Shown: in pieces, positions 17,835 through 26,993 of the stretch
Layout: each line of letters starts with the position of its first letter
Position numbering within the stretch: position 1 is the stretch's first letter
NCBI GenBank assembly: GCA_963711595.1
Contig: CAVQER010000001.1
Span: forward strand, 248,001 to 312,000
Origin: JAUSIF01 sp963711595
GTDB taxonomy: Bacteria > Pseudomonadota > Alphaproteobacteria > Rhizobiales > Xanthobacteraceae
Direction: 5' to 3'
DNA: 64,000 bases
Translations under genes and position numbers: made by a program
The notes under the pieces: model-generated
What the model was told of the DNA's origin: nothing
The model's database searches: none
The model's input: only the letters and a program-made list of their open reading frames with translations

Positions 17835-18857
17835 ATGCGCGCGTTGCGCCTCGTTGGCGACCGGAAGCTGGAGTTGGCCGAGGTCGATGCTCCTCCGCCG
17901 CCGGCCGCGGGGGAAGTGCAGATCAAGACTCGCGCGATCGCCCTCAACCATATCGATGTGTGGGGCTGGCGGGGTATGGCCTTCGCCAAGCGGAAGCTGC
18001 CGGTCGTGGTTGGCGCCGAGGCGGTGGGCGAGATCGCTGCCGTGGGTGACGGTGTCACTGAGTTTCGCGCGGGTGATCTGGTGGTGCCGTACGGTGCGTT
18101 GACATGCGGCGTCTGCGTCGCGTGCCGCGCGGGTCGCGACAATCTCTGCGAAAACGTCAACGGTCTCGCCGGCTTTCACATCGATGGTTATGCGCGCGAC
18201 CTCTACAACTGGCCGGCGCGCTTAACGATCAAAGTGCCCGCGGGCGTCGCCGTATCGGACGCCGCCTGCGCGCCCCTCACCTTCGCCACCGTCGAGCACA
18301 TGCTGTTCGACAACGCGAAGCTCGAGGCGGGTGAGACGGTGCTCGTGCATGCGGGCGGCTCGGGCATCGGCTCGGCCGCGATCCGCCTGGCAAAAGCGAT
18401 CGACGCAAAGGTCATCACCACGGTAGGAGACGACGAGAAAGCTAAGAAGGCGCAGGCGCTCGGCGCGGATCACGTGATCAACTACAAGACGGACCGGTTC
18501 GAAGGCGTCGTGCGCAAGCTCACGCAAAAGAAGGGCGTGGACGTCGTCTTCGAGCACACGGGCGCCGAAACCTGGCAAGGATCGTTGCTCTCGCTCAAGC
18601 GAGGCGGGCGGCTCGTGACCTGCGGCGCGACCTCCGGGCCGACAACGACCATGAATCTGATGCAGCTGTTCCAGCAGCAGTACAAGATCTTTGGCTCGTT
18701 TGGATTCACCATCAAGAACATCCATACGAGCCTGCAGAAGATCGCCGAGGGGATCCGTCCGGTGATCGACTCCGAACTCGCGGTTGCCGATTTCGGCGAG
18801 GGCCTCGCGCGGCTTGAGGGTCGGCGCGTCTTCGGCAAGATCGTCGTGAGATTCTGA
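17835..18857 (+). CDS. adh2XL: Zinc-type alcohol dehydrogenase of the VLCFA lipid A cluster
   Basis: A 340-residue MDR-family dehydrogenase. The structural-zinc cysteines are visible in GALTCGVCVACRAGRDNLCENV, and the Rossmann motif is HAGGSGIGSAAIRLAKA. In rhizobia this gene sits between fabF1XL and lpxXL and is thought to take part in making or reducing the VLCFA chain; the exact reaction is not settled. The ATG at 17835 is used rather than the longer open frame. It ends 2 bases before the next gene. Confidence 0.88.
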   Translation: MRALRLVGDRKLELAEVDAPPPPAAGEVQIKTRAIALNHIDVWGWRGMAFAKRKLPVVVGAEAVGEIAAVGDGVTEFRAGDLVVPYGALTCGVCVACRAGRDNLCENVNGLAGFHIDGYARDLYNWPARLTIKVPAGVAVSDAACAPLTFATVEHMLFDNAKLEAGETVLVHAGGSGIGSAAIRLAKAIDAKVITTVGDDEKAKKAQALGADHVINYKTDRFEGVVRKLTQKKGVDVVFEHTGAETWQGSLLSLKRGGRLVTCGATSGPTTTMNLMQLFQQQYKIFGSFGFTIKNIHTSLQKIAEGIRPVIDSELAVADFGEGLARLEGRRVFGKIVVRF

Positions 18858-18859
18858 GC

Positions 18860-19819
18860 GTGCCAGCGCGTCCGCGGAGCCGCCGGCGATGGAAGAAGCG
18901 CGCCCGGCGCCGTTTCGCGCCGATTTTCGCCAGCGCTCTCCGAGTGAATGAATATATTGTCGGCGGCTTCACGCGCACGCTCGTCCGTTGGCTTGTTCGC
19001 CTCAATCCCGATGCGTCCTCGGATTTCGCGGGGACGTGGGCGCGATGGGTTGGGCCTTGGCTACCGGCGAGCCGTACCGGACGCGCAAACCTGCGTCTTG
19101 CATTTCCGGAAAAGACGCAGGCGGAACGTGAGCAGATCCTGAAAGGATGCTGGGAAAATCTCGGACGCGTGGCCGGCGAGTTCGTCCATCTCGACAAGTT
19201 GTGGGATTACGACGACGCTCGCCCGAACGCCAGCCGCGTGGAAACCTTCGATGTCTCGCGTTTCATCGGCCTGTACACCGACAACAAGCCCGCACTCATT
19301 TTCACTGCCCACCTTGCGAACTGGGAACTCGCGGCGGTTGCCGGACGCAAGTACGGGCTCGATTCGGCGGTGTTGTTCCGGCCGCCAAACAATCCGTTTG
19401 TCGCCGAGCTAATCCACGAGACGCGCGCCGAGATGATGAGCCAGCTCGTACCGGCGGGCTCAGCGGCCGGAATGTTCATGGGTGCCGTGCTCGACAGAGG
19501 CGGTCATCTCGGAATGCTTGTCGACCAACACCGAAAGCCCGGCGCACGAGTCAATTTCTTCGGACATCCCTGCTGGGCGAACGTCACGATCGCGCGTCTC
19601 GCGCGTCAGTACGATTGTCCGGTGCATGGAGCGCGAGTGATCCGGCTTCCGAAAAACCGCTTTCGCATCGAGCTGACGCGCGCGCTCGAGCTGCCGCGCG
19701 ACACCGAAGGCCTCGTCGATATCGAACGTACGATGCAGAAAATTACGTCGATCATCGAAGGATGGGTGCGCGAGCATCCGGAGCAATGGCTCTGGCTACA
19801 CCGCAGGTGGCGTGACTAA
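18860..19819 (+). CDS. lpxXL: LpxXL, lipid A very-long-chain acyltransferase
   Basis: A 319-residue LpxL/LpxM-family acyltransferase. The catalytic HX4E motif is HLANWE near residue 151, and NRFRIEL and an HPEQWLWLHRRW ending are typical of the family. An arginine-rich N-terminus precedes an amphipathic membrane-interface helix. It would transfer the C28 hydroxyacyl chain from AcpXL to the lipid A precursor at the inner membrane. It starts with GTG two bases after the dehydrogenase stop. Last gene of the cluster, followed by hairpins. Confidence 0.92.
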   Translation: MPARPRSRRRWKKRARRRFAPIFASALRVNEYIVGGFTRTLVRWLVRLNPDASSDFAGTWARWVGPWLPASRTGRANLRLAFPEKTQAEREQILKGCWENLGRVAGEFVHLDKLWDYDDARPNASRVETFDVSRFIGLYTDNKPALIFTAHLANWELAAVAGRKYGLDSAVLFRPPNNPFVAELIHETRAEMMSQLVPAGSAAGMFMGAVLDRGGHLGMLVDQHRKPGARVNFFGHPCWANVTIARLARQYDCPVHGARVIRLPKNRFRIELTRALELPRDTEGLVDIERTMQKITSIIEGWVREHPEQWLWLHRRWRD

Positions 19820-19847
19820 CGCGTCGCGACCTAAAAATGGGCCGGGC

Positions 19848-19911
19848 CGCCGCGCGAGCGCGGCGACCCGGGGAGCGTCGCCAGCCGTACCCGTTACATA
19901 CCGGCTGGCGA
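19848..19911. terminator. Two hairpins between convergent lpxXL and the next gene
   Basis: The first hairpin (19848-19865) has 7-base arms CGCCGCG and a CGAG loop. The second (19878-19911) has perfect 10-base arms TCGCCAGCCG with a 14-base loop. Neither is followed by a clear T-run, so a bidirectional terminator role is inferred from the convergent position. Confidence 0.45.
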
Positions 19912-19924
19912 ATCGCGATGTGAC

Positions 19925-20324
19925 CTAGCCGCCGGCGCGGACGACAACCGGAGCGGACTGAGCCGGACGGATTGCGAACGCGTAGAGCCCGCAGGTGCCG
20001 GCGATGAGCATCGCTTCTTGGTTGGTGAGCGGGTTGGGGACCTTTACCTTCAGGTCTTCCCACTCCTTCTGGGTCATCCACTTGATCCCGCCGCCCTTCA
20101 CGATCGAGGCGAAGATCAGGCCCGCGGCCGAGCCCATGATGCAACCGACAACGAACTTGCCGGTTGAGCTCGACTTAGGTGCCTTCGGAGGATTTCCCTT
20201 CGGGGGATGGGCAGATGCGGTAATAGGCGCAGTATTCGGCTGATGCAGGCGCGGCGCCGCCAATAGGTAAACGCGAGACGCTGCCACGACCGCGGTCGCG
20301 AGCTACTCTTGCTTTGATACTCAT
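19925..20324 (-). CDS. Small membrane protein of unknown function, possible +1 shift near start
   Basis: The open frame from a GTG at 20287 encodes 120 residues: an alanine-rich start, a proline/lysine linker, a membrane helix (VVGCIMGSAAGLIFASIV), and a second hydrophobic stretch (AMLIAGTCGLYAFAI). I do not recognise a named family. A far better start exists at 20324: ATG with a GAGGAG ribosome site, giving MSIKARVA in a frame one base off. Removing one base near 20290-20300 joins both into a leader-like N-terminus. I therefore give the gene the longer span. It is convergent with lpxXL. Confidence 0.55.
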
Positions 20325-20635
20325 GACGCTCCTCACTGAACAAAGGAGCGCCAACTCGCACTCGTACTCGTACGCACGCGCGACGCCCCTTACGGGTTAC
20401 ACACAATGGCCTCGCCGCGCGTTAACCTTACTTTAGGCGTCATGACTTTTCTGTGGCAGAATTGTGGCGCGCTGGATTTTCTGTCGCTTTTATCGCGGCT
20501 TACGATGGGAATTAAGGCCGAAATCCTAGGATTTCGGCCCCAGGCATGAATCCCCGGAGGTCCCGCTCCCGGCGAGCCTGAGGTCCCCCAAACAGCGATG
20601 CTAGGGTCCCGCCACAGAGCCATCCGGGGGCCGGC
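20325..20635. other. Intergenic region upstream of the hybrid kinase
   Basis: This 311-base divergent gap contains no convincing gene. Its notable content is the 24-base perfect palindrome at 20516-20539 and an AT-richer stretch around 20420-20500 that could hold promoters. Confidence 0.5.
20516..20539. promoter_or_regulatory. Perfect 24-base palindrome upstream of the hybrid kinase
   Basis: Each 12-base half reads GGCCGAAATCCT followed by its exact reverse complement with no spacer. It ends 97 bases before the kinase ATG. A zero-loop dyad of this length suggests a protein binding site or a leader-RNA hairpin. No family match is known to me. Confidence 0.6.
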
Positions 20636-23581
20636 ATGCGCATCGATACCCGCAAGCGGCTAGCCGCTGCCGGCCTGATCGCGCTGGTCGCGATCTGGCC
20701 GCTCCTCATCGCGTTCGCCCTGCGCCGGCAACAGCCCTCCGGCGAGATGGCCGGACAGATCGTTTTTTTCACCCTGCTCGGCGTGATCTCGTTGGTCTTC
20801 GTCGTCCAGCTGATCCGCTGGATGCAGCGCGAGCTGACCGACGCGCTCGAACAGCGGACTGCGACGGCCGAAATTCTGCGCGTGATCAGCTTGTCACCTA
20901 CCGATGCGCAACCGGCATTCGAGACGATCGTCAAAAATGCCGTTGCCCTTTCCGGCAGCCTGTTTGCGAACGTGTTCCGTTTCGACGGTGAACTACTGCA
21001 CTTCGTTGCCAGTCATAACGTCGGGCCCAGCTATGTTGATCTGCTGCAGTCGAAGTATCCGCTGCGACCCGATGCTTCTCAGGTATCGGGCAGAGTCATA
21101 CTCACCAAGTCTATCGTCCGGCTGGATAACGTTCTCGCGGACCCGGACTACGACCAGCGGTTTCCGGCGGCGATGGGCTGGCGGCGAATGCTTGGCGTGC
21201 CCATGCTGCGAGACGGCAATCCAATTGGCGTTATCGTGGTCGGCTGGGCCGATCCGGGTCCGGTACCCAGCGCTCAGGAAGAGTTGCTCAAGACATTTGC
21301 CGATCAGGCGGTGATCGCCATCGAGAACGCGCGCTTGTTCGACGAAGTTCAGGCACGTACGCACGAACTGAGCGAAGCGTTGCAACAGCAGACAGCCACT
21401 GCGGACGTTCTGAAGGTTATTAGCCGATCGGCATTCGATCTGCAGATCGTCCTAAACACTTTAACCGAATCGGCCGCTCGCCTCTGCGACGCCAACATGG
21501 CTGGCGTTACTCGTCCTGACGCGGAGGGTCGGTTCTACTATGCGACCAACTACAATCTCGTCCGGCCCGATGATTGGCTCAATCTAGTCAGTCCCCTTCG
21601 TTTTGGACCCGAGCGAGGAAGCGTTGTTGGCAGAGTCCTAGCGACGGGAGAGGTCGTTCAGATCGACGACGTTCTTGCAGATCCGGAATACACCTACTTC
21701 GCGCAAGCAAAATCCGGAGGGTTTCGAACCTTTCTTGGAATTCCGCTGCTGCGCGAAGGAAATCCGATCGGCGTCCTTGTCCTTGGACGCACTGAGGTCA
21801 GTCCATTCACCCGCAACCAGATTGAACTGCTCAAGACCTTTGCCGACCAGGCGGTCATCGCGATCGAGAACGCGCGCCTGTTCGACGAAGTGCAGGCGCG
21901 CACACGTGAGCTGAGCGACGCGCTGGATTTGCAAACCACCACCACAGACGTGCTGAAGGTCATCAGCCGGTCGGCCTTCGATCTGCAGGCGGTGCTCGAT
22001 ACCCTGGCCGAAGCGGCGGCTCGCCTCTGCGAGGCGGACGCCGGGGCGATCGCGCGTCAGAAGGGTGAGGCCTACTATCAAGTGGCGCACTTCGGTGCTC
22101 CGCCCGCCTACGACGATTTCATAAGAGGCCTCCCGTTGCGGGCGGGACGAGGATCGGTCGTCGGGCGTGTCCTATTGGAAGGCCGGGCCGTTCAGATCCC
22201 CGATGTCTTGGCCGATAACGACTACGCCATGCCCGAAATTCAGGAGGCGACGGGGTTCCGCACATTGCTCGGTGTCCCATTGCTGCGAGAAGAAATTCTA
22301 ATCGGGGTCTTCGTCCTTTGGCGCCGCTCAGTGTCGGCCTTTACAACCAAGCAGATCGAGCTGCTCACTACGTTCGCAGACCAGGCAGTGATCGCGATCG
22401 AGAACGCGCGACTATTCGACGAGATCCAGGACAAGAGCCGGCAACTCGAAATCGCGAACAAGTACAAATCGCACTTCATCGCGTCGGCGAGCCACGATCT
22501 GCGCCAGCCGCTACACGCGCTGAATCTTTTCGTCGCCCAATTGCGTGGCGAAACCAATCCTGCGGAACGCGATCGGATCGTGGAACGCATCGACGCTGCC
22601 ACAGCCTCGATGAACGAGCTGTTTGGCGCGCTCCTCGACATGTCCAAACTAGAGGCCGGAATCCTGGAGCCGAACCTCACTGAGTTTCCGCTCGATCGCC
22701 TGTTGAAGCGGGTCGAAACGACCTTTGCCGGTGCGGCGCGTGCGAAAGGACTTCAGTTACAGGTCCTGCCGAGCAGCGGCTGGGCGCGCAGCGATTTCAT
22801 CCTGCTCGAACGCATCCTGCAGAATTTGGTCTCGAATGCCGTTCGCTATACGGAGCGCGGCGGAGTCCTGGTGGGGTGCCGCCGCCGCGGCGGACAATTG
22901 CGTATCGACGTGTTCGACAGCGGGCCCGGCATCGCGGAGGAACAGCAAGCCAGCATCTTCCAGGAGTTCTATCAGCTTGCAGCTGCCGGGCCGGACCGTC
23001 GCGGTGGACTCGGTCTTGGCCTTGCGATCGTCGATCGGCTCGGGCGTCTGCTAGATCATCCTGTCCAATTGAGATCCCGGCCGGGACGTGGATCGCGCTT
23101 TTCCATTTCGGTGCCCTTGGCCGACGTGCGACATGAGGCTCGTGAGGCTCCTGATGCTGCGGCCGTTGTCGCCGACCCAGTGCAAGGCAAGTTGGTGCTC
23201 GTGATCGACGACGACGCGCTCGTGATCGACGGGATGCGCGGAGTCCTGCAGAGCTGGGGCTGCCGTGTGTTGGCCGCTGATTCAGAATCCGCTGCCTTGT
23301 CCCAGGTTTCGGCGCAGAAACCGCCCGATCTAATCATTTCCGACTATCGGCTCGCCAATGGAAAATCGGGGATCGAAGCCATCGAGCTCGTGCGAGGCGC
23401 CCTCGGTACGGCGCCTCCGGCGTTTCTCATCAGCGGTGATACGGCGCCGGAACGCCTGCGCGAAGCGAACGATCGTGGCTACCACCTGCTGCACAAGCCC
23501 GTGCCACCGATGCGGCTGCGGGCGATGCTCAGTCAGCTCCTAAGATCCAGGCAGGAGGGCGGACCGCCTGCGGCGGAGTAG
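20636..23581 (+). CDS. Hybrid sensor histidine kinase with three GAF domains and a receiver
   Basis: A 981-residue protein: two membrane helices (about 10-30 and 40-62), a coiled linker, three GAF domains (about 85-230, 262-412, 445-592), a HisKA region with SHDLRQPLHAL (His620), an ATPase domain with NLVSNAVRY (Asn734), DSGPGI and GLGLGLA, and a C-terminal receiver with phospho-acceptor Asp903 in ISDYRL. Each GAF ends with an almost identical segment, FADQAVIAIENARLFDE, so the domains arose by internal duplication. GAF ligand unknown. The start has a GGGGG site. It meets the response regulator tail to tail, 3 bases apart. Confidence 0.9.
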   Translation: MRIDTRKRLAAAGLIALVAIWPLLIAFALRRQQPSGEMAGQIVFFTLLGVISLVFVVQLIRWMQRELTDALEQRTATAEILRVISLSPTDAQPAFETIVKNAVALSGSLFANVFRFDGELLHFVASHNVGPSYVDLLQSKYPLRPDASQVSGRVILTKSIVRLDNVLADPDYDQRFPAAMGWRRMLGVPMLRDGNPIGVIVVGWADPGPVPSAQEELLKTFADQAVIAIENARLFDEVQARTHELSEALQQQTATADVLKVISRSAFDLQIVLNTLTESAARLCDANMAGVTRPDAEGRFYYATNYNLVRPDDWLNLVSPLRFGPERGSVVGRVLATGEVVQIDDVLADPEYTYFAQAKSGGFRTFLGIPLLREGNPIGVLVLGRTEVSPFTRNQIELLKTFADQAVIAIENARLFDEVQARTRELSDALDLQTTTTDVLKVISRSAFDLQAVLDTLAEAAARLCEADAGAIARQKGEAYYQVAHFGAPPAYDDFIRGLPLRAGRGSVVGRVLLEGRAVQIPDVLADNDYAMPEIQEATGFRTLLGVPLLREEILIGVFVLWRRSVSAFTTKQIELLTTFADQAVIAIENARLFDEIQDKSRQLEIANKYKSHFIASASHDLRQPLHALNLFVAQLRGETNPAERDRIVERIDAATASMNELFGALLDMSKLEAGILEPNLTEFPLDRLLKRVETTFAGAARAKGLQLQVLPSSGWARSDFILLERILQNLVSNAVRYTERGGVLVGCRRRGGQLRIDVFDSGPGIAEEQQASIFQEFYQLAAAGPDRRGGLGLGLAIVDRLGRLLDHPVQLRSRPGRGSRFSISVPLADVRHEAREAPDAAAVVADPVQGKLVLVIDDDALVIDGMRGVLQSWGCRVLAADSESAALSQVSAQKPPDLIISDYRLANGKSGIEAIELVRGALGTAPPAFLISGDTAPERLREANDRGYHLLHKPVPPMRLRAMLSQLLRSRQEGGPPAAE

Positions 23582-23584
23582 CCG

Positions 23585-24241
23585 TCAGCCCTTCGACGAT
23601 CCGATGCCTAGCCCGCCTGCCGCGATGACCGCCTCCGTTCGATTGGTCGCCTTCAACGCTTTCAAAATCGCGGTGACGTGATTTTTCACGGTCGGTTCAG
23701 CGAGATCGAGAACACGACAGATCGCCTTGTTGCTTTTGCCCTGCATCATCAGGAGCAGCACATCCATCTGTCGGTCTGTCAGGCCGAGTTCGGAAGCGGA
23801 ACCGTTTGGCTGCGCGTGGGTGACGGGCGGGCGCGACAGTGCGCGGGGGGCGAGAATTTCGGGTGGGACGTAGATGCCACCCGCAAAAATGAGGTTGAAC
23901 GCACTTAGCATGACCTCACGTGGCGACGACTTCGGGATGAATCCGAGTGCGCCCAGGTCGAGCGCTTTGGCGACGTTCTCGCGGTCGTCGCTCGCCGACA
24001 GGACAACTACTGAGATCGCCGGATAGCGCTCACGCAAATCTCTCAGCAACTCGAGGCCATTTCCGTCGGGCAAGTTCAAGTCAAGCAAAATGAGCTCGAT
24101 ATCCGAATTTTCTTCGATCCGATGCATCGCGACGCGGGTGTTCGGCGCATCGAGAATTTCCGCGTCGCCCTTCAATTCCTTGAGGACCCCACGCAGGGCC
24201 TCACGGATGAGGGCATGATCGTCGACGACGAGGATTTTCAT
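23585..24241 (-). CDS. NarL/FixJ-family response regulator
   Basis: A 218-residue two-domain regulator. The receiver carries the acidic pair VDDH and phospho-acceptor Asp54 in LLDLNLP, with Lys in IPKSS. The C-terminal LuxR-type helix-turn-helix runs LTDRQMDVLLLMMQGKSNKAI ... EPTVKNHVTAILKAL. Convergent with the hybrid kinase and separated by 3 bases, it is the obvious candidate partner, receiving phosphate directly or through the kinase receiver; pairing is inferred. Target genes are not evident. Confidence 0.92.
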   Translation of the reverse strand: MKILVVDDHALIREALRGVLKELKGDAEILDAPNTRVAMHRIEENSDIELILLDLNLPDGNGLELLRDLRERYPAISVVVLSASDDRENVAKALDLGALGFIPKSSPREVMLSAFNLIFAGGIYVPPEILAPRALSRPPVTHAQPNGSASELGLTDRQMDVLLLMMQGKSNKAICRVLDLAEPTVKNHVTAILKALKATNRTEAVIAAGGLGIGSSKG

Positions 24242-24504
24242 GCGTAGCGCTCGCTGATCTGTCTGTCACAATAGCGGCGTTAAGCGCGGCAGCGCGACAA
24301 TACTTCAGTACCGGGACGAAAGCACCGTCGGGCACGGCTGGCTGTCTGCAAAACAGTGCTGCGGGACAAGCAATTTTCGTGCGGGACGCCCAGCACGACT
24401 TTCTTCCCGGGACGGCTGGCTGATTCATTTCCTATTTCGAAAACGACAATGTCGGTGGGCCAGTCGACGGCGACTCCGCTGTCGATGATTTGAGGGAGGC
24501 CCAC

Positions 24505-25101
24505 ATGCGGAAGCACCTGTTCCTTTGTGCATCTCTGTTCGTCCTCGGTACCAGCAACTCCGCCTTGCCCCAGGTGGCTGAGACGACCTATCTCACGACC
24601 GGCTTTGCCCAGGGAGAGCCGGTCACCTCCGCTCCTTCATCCGCCCAACTCTCGGAGATCGTTGCCTGGATCTCCGGCAAACTCGCCCTGCCAGAAATAA
24701 GCGAACTTCCCCGCGTTGAACTTGTGACGCCGGCGCGAATGGCGGCGGTACGCTTTCGCGGCCTCGCCTCCGACCGGGAGGCTCTCGCCGTCGAAGCCGG
24801 ACGCACCGCACCGCCGGAGTTCGGCCAGGACGTCTACGCCGTCTACGACGACAGCAAGCGGACGGTCTACCTGCACAAGCAGTGGAACGCGGCGCGGCCC
24901 GCCGACATGTCCGTGCTCGTGCACGAACTCGTGCATCACATTCAAAACGTCGGCGCACTGAAGTTTAGTTGCCCGCAGGAGCGCGAGAAGGACGCCTACG
25001 AGGCGCAGCGTACTTGGCTCGCGCAGTTCGATCGCACGCTCGAGCAGGAGTTCGAGATCGACCCGATGACGGTGCTGGTAAGGACGAACTGCGGATTTTG
25101 A
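24505..25101 (+). CDS. Exported DUF6647-like protein with an HExxH metal motif
   Basis: A 198-residue protein with a Sec leader (LFVLGTSNSALPQ) and a putative zinc-peptidase motif HELVHHIQN near residue 144. Downstream CPQEREKDAYEAQRTWL provides a further Glu that could complete the site. Family assignment (DUF6647) is from memory of this motif context and is moderate. The ATG at 24505 follows GGAGG. No confirmed activity is known to me. Codon use looks like its neighbours. Confidence 0.75.
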   Translation: MRKHLFLCASLFVLGTSNSALPQVAETTYLTTGFAQGEPVTSAPSSAQLSEIVAWISGKLALPEISELPRVELVTPARMAAVRFRGLASDREALAVEAGRTAPPEFGQDVYAVYDDSKRTVYLHKQWNAARPADMSVLVHELVHHIQNVGALKFSCPQEREKDAYEAQRTWLAQFDRTLEQEFEIDPMTVLVRTNCGF

Positions 25102-25141
25102 TCGAGCAGCCGCGGGTCGGGATCATGCCGTCTTTCTCGTG

Positions 25142-25318
25142 ATGCCAACCGGAAGCGTTGCGCGAGAAACGCTGAACGGCTTCGAAAGCAAGTGGGAATG
25201 CGCAGAATACGCGACGCGCTACCGGCAGATCGAGCATCGGTGGCGCGTCGAATTCTTGTGTGAATGGGATGAGGCGGCCAGAGAGCGACAGACTGCCTCA
25301 CGCGGCACGGGCCGCTAG
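25142..25318 (+). CDS. Candidate small protein, 58 residues, unknown function
   Basis: An ORF too short for automatic listing runs MPTGSVARETLNGFES... to the TAG at 25316 (a GTG one codon earlier is an alternative start). The translation is rich in Trp, Cys, Glu and Arg (KWECAEYATRYRQIEHRW). Such a composition is unlike an accidental frame in high-GC DNA. It fills the gap after the DUF6647 gene on the same strand. No ribosome site is clear and no family is recognised. Confidence 0.35.
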   Translation: MPTGSVARETLNGFESKWECAEYATRYRQIEHRWRVEFLCEWDEAARERQTASRGTGR

Positions 25319-25333
25319 GCGTTGCTGCGCCCC

Positions 25334-26455
25334 TCACCTCCCCGTCTTCACCCGCGTCCAGATCCGTGTGACCGCGCGCTGCACCTGCTGAGAATAAGGC
25401 GTGGATACGAACAGCTTCTGCATGGTGGCTGGGTCCGGGTAGATCGCGCGGTTCTCCAGAATCTCCTTGTCGATGAATTTCCGCGAAGCAAGGTTGCCGT
25501 TCGCGTACGAGACGGCGTTCGAATTGCGCGCCGCCACCTCGGGCCGCAGCAAATAGTCGATGAAGATGTGGGCCTCGGCCGGGTGTGGCGCGTCCTTCGG
25601 GATCGAAAGGCTGTCGAACCACATGTGTGCGCCTTCCTTCGGCAGCACGTAGTCGATGTTCACCGCCTTCTTTTTCGTGCCCTCCACTGCTTCGCGCGCA
25701 CGCGCGCGCGCTTGCAGCACGTCGCCGGACCAGCCGACCGCAAGACAGATCTCCCCGTTCGCGAGTGCGTTGATGTATTCGGCGGAGTGGAACTTGCGTA
25801 CATGCGGGCGAATCTTCGCCAGCGCGGCTCCCGCTTTCTCGATGTCGGCCGCATTCTTGGAGTCCGGGTCGAGGCCCAGCCAGCGCAGAGCTGTCGGAAT
25901 CATCTCATCGGCCGCGTCCAGCATATGGACTCCGCACGAAGCGAACTTCGCTAGCAGTTCAGGCTTGAACACGACATCCCAGCTGTCGAGCGGGGCGCCG
26001 CCGAGACGATCCTTCGCGCGATCCAGGTTCACGCCGATTCCGGTCGTCCCCCACATGTAGTTGACGCCGTATTCGTTACCCGGGTCGTAGGTCGAGAGCC
26101 GCGCTGCGATTTCGGGCCAGACGTTCTTCAGGTTCGGGAGCTTCGACTTGTCGAGCTTCTGGAAGACTCCGGCGGCGATCAGGCGCTGTAGGTAGGTCTG
26201 GGACGGCACGACCACGTCGTAACCGGTCTTGCCCGCGAGCAGCTTCGTCTCAAGCACGTCGTTGCTGTCGAACACGTCGTAGACGACCTTGATGCCCGTT
26301 TCCTTGGTGAAATCCTCGAGCACTTTGGGGTCGATGTAGTCCGACCAGTTGTAGATGTTGACGACGCGGTCTTGCGCGCGCGCGGACGCGACGGCGAAGG
26401 CGAGCGCGAACGTCGTGGCGAGTGCGAAGATCAGGTTAGTGACGAGACGCGGCAT
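25334..26455 (-). CDS. PotF/PotD-like polyamine ABC transporter binding protein
   Basis: A 373-residue periplasmic binding protein with a leader ending ASARAQD and the opening VVNIYNWSDYIDPKVLEDF, the hallmark of putrescine/spermidine binding proteins. Later segments GYDVVVPSQTYLQRLI and NYMWGTTGIGVN also match PotF. It should bind putrescine or a related polyamine for an ABC importer. No permease or ATPase genes accompany it here, so it is an orphan or works with a distant transporter. A GGAGGA site precedes the ATG. Confidence 0.92.
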   Translation of the reverse strand: MPRLVTNLIFALATTFALAFAVASARAQDRVVNIYNWSDYIDPKVLEDFTKETGIKVVYDVFDSNDVLETKLLAGKTGYDVVVPSQTYLQRLIAAGVFQKLDKSKLPNLKNVWPEIAARLSTYDPGNEYGVNYMWGTTGIGVNLDRAKDRLGGAPLDSWDVVFKPELLAKFASCGVHMLDAADEMIPTALRWLGLDPDSKNAADIEKAGAALAKIRPHVRKFHSAEYINALANGEICLAVGWSGDVLQARARAREAVEGTKKKAVNIDYVLPKEGAHMWFDSLSIPKDAPHPAEAHIFIDYLLRPEVAARNSNAVSYANGNLASRKFIDKEILENRAIYPDPATMQKLFVSTPYSQQVQRAVTRIWTRVKTGR

Positions 26456-26595
26456 TCATCGTCCTCCGAAACCGGCCGCCTAGATGAGGGAAATCTTGAA
26501 ACGCTTGTTGAAAAATACAATCCCTCATGGCCGGGCCATTTGGCGCGGCATGACCCAGCCATCGAGATGCGGCGATGAAAAAGAGAGCGGTGGCT

Positions 26596-26931
26596 TCAGC
26601 CACTCTCCGTATCGAATCCCGCCGCCTTCCACGCCAAGATACCGCCGGCGAGGTGCGCGTCATGCGGTTGGCCGTCCGCCTGGGCGAGCTGCGAGGCGGT
26701 GACTGAGCGACGGCCGGAGCGGCAATAGAACACGATGCGCTTGCCTTCTTCCTCAGGCGAGGCGCCCGGGTCGAAGCTCTGCAGGGGATTGAGCACGCCG
26801 CCGGGAATGCGTTCGGCCACATTCTCATGCGGCTCCCGCACGTCCACGAGCACGATCTCACCCGCCTCGAGCCCGGCCTTCACCTGCTCGGGCGTGAGAT
26901 CCTCGACCGCTGGACCGGGTCGCTGGTTCAT
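26596..26931 (-). CDS. Single-domain rhodanese-like protein
   Basis: A 111-residue rhodanese fold: LVDVREPHENVAERIPGG near the start and the active loop YCRSGRRS with the catalytic Cys near residue 70. A trailing GGILAWKAAGF is typical. It would carry sulfane sulfur as a cysteine persulfide; the acceptor is unknown. The ATG at 26931 with GAGGAG upstream is preferred to the GTG one codon earlier. Same strand as the potF-like gene but 140 bases away. Confidence 0.92.
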   Translation of the reverse strand: MNQRPGPAVEDLTPEQVKAGLEAGEIVLVDVREPHENVAERIPGGVLNPLQSFDPGASPEEEGKRIVFYCRSGRRSVTASQLAQADGQPHDAHLAGGILAWKAAGFDTESG

Positions 26932-26993
26932 CACGCGCTCCTCAGCCCGCTGATGTGGGACAGGGCGAAGATGGGGTCAAGCGCCGACTAATC

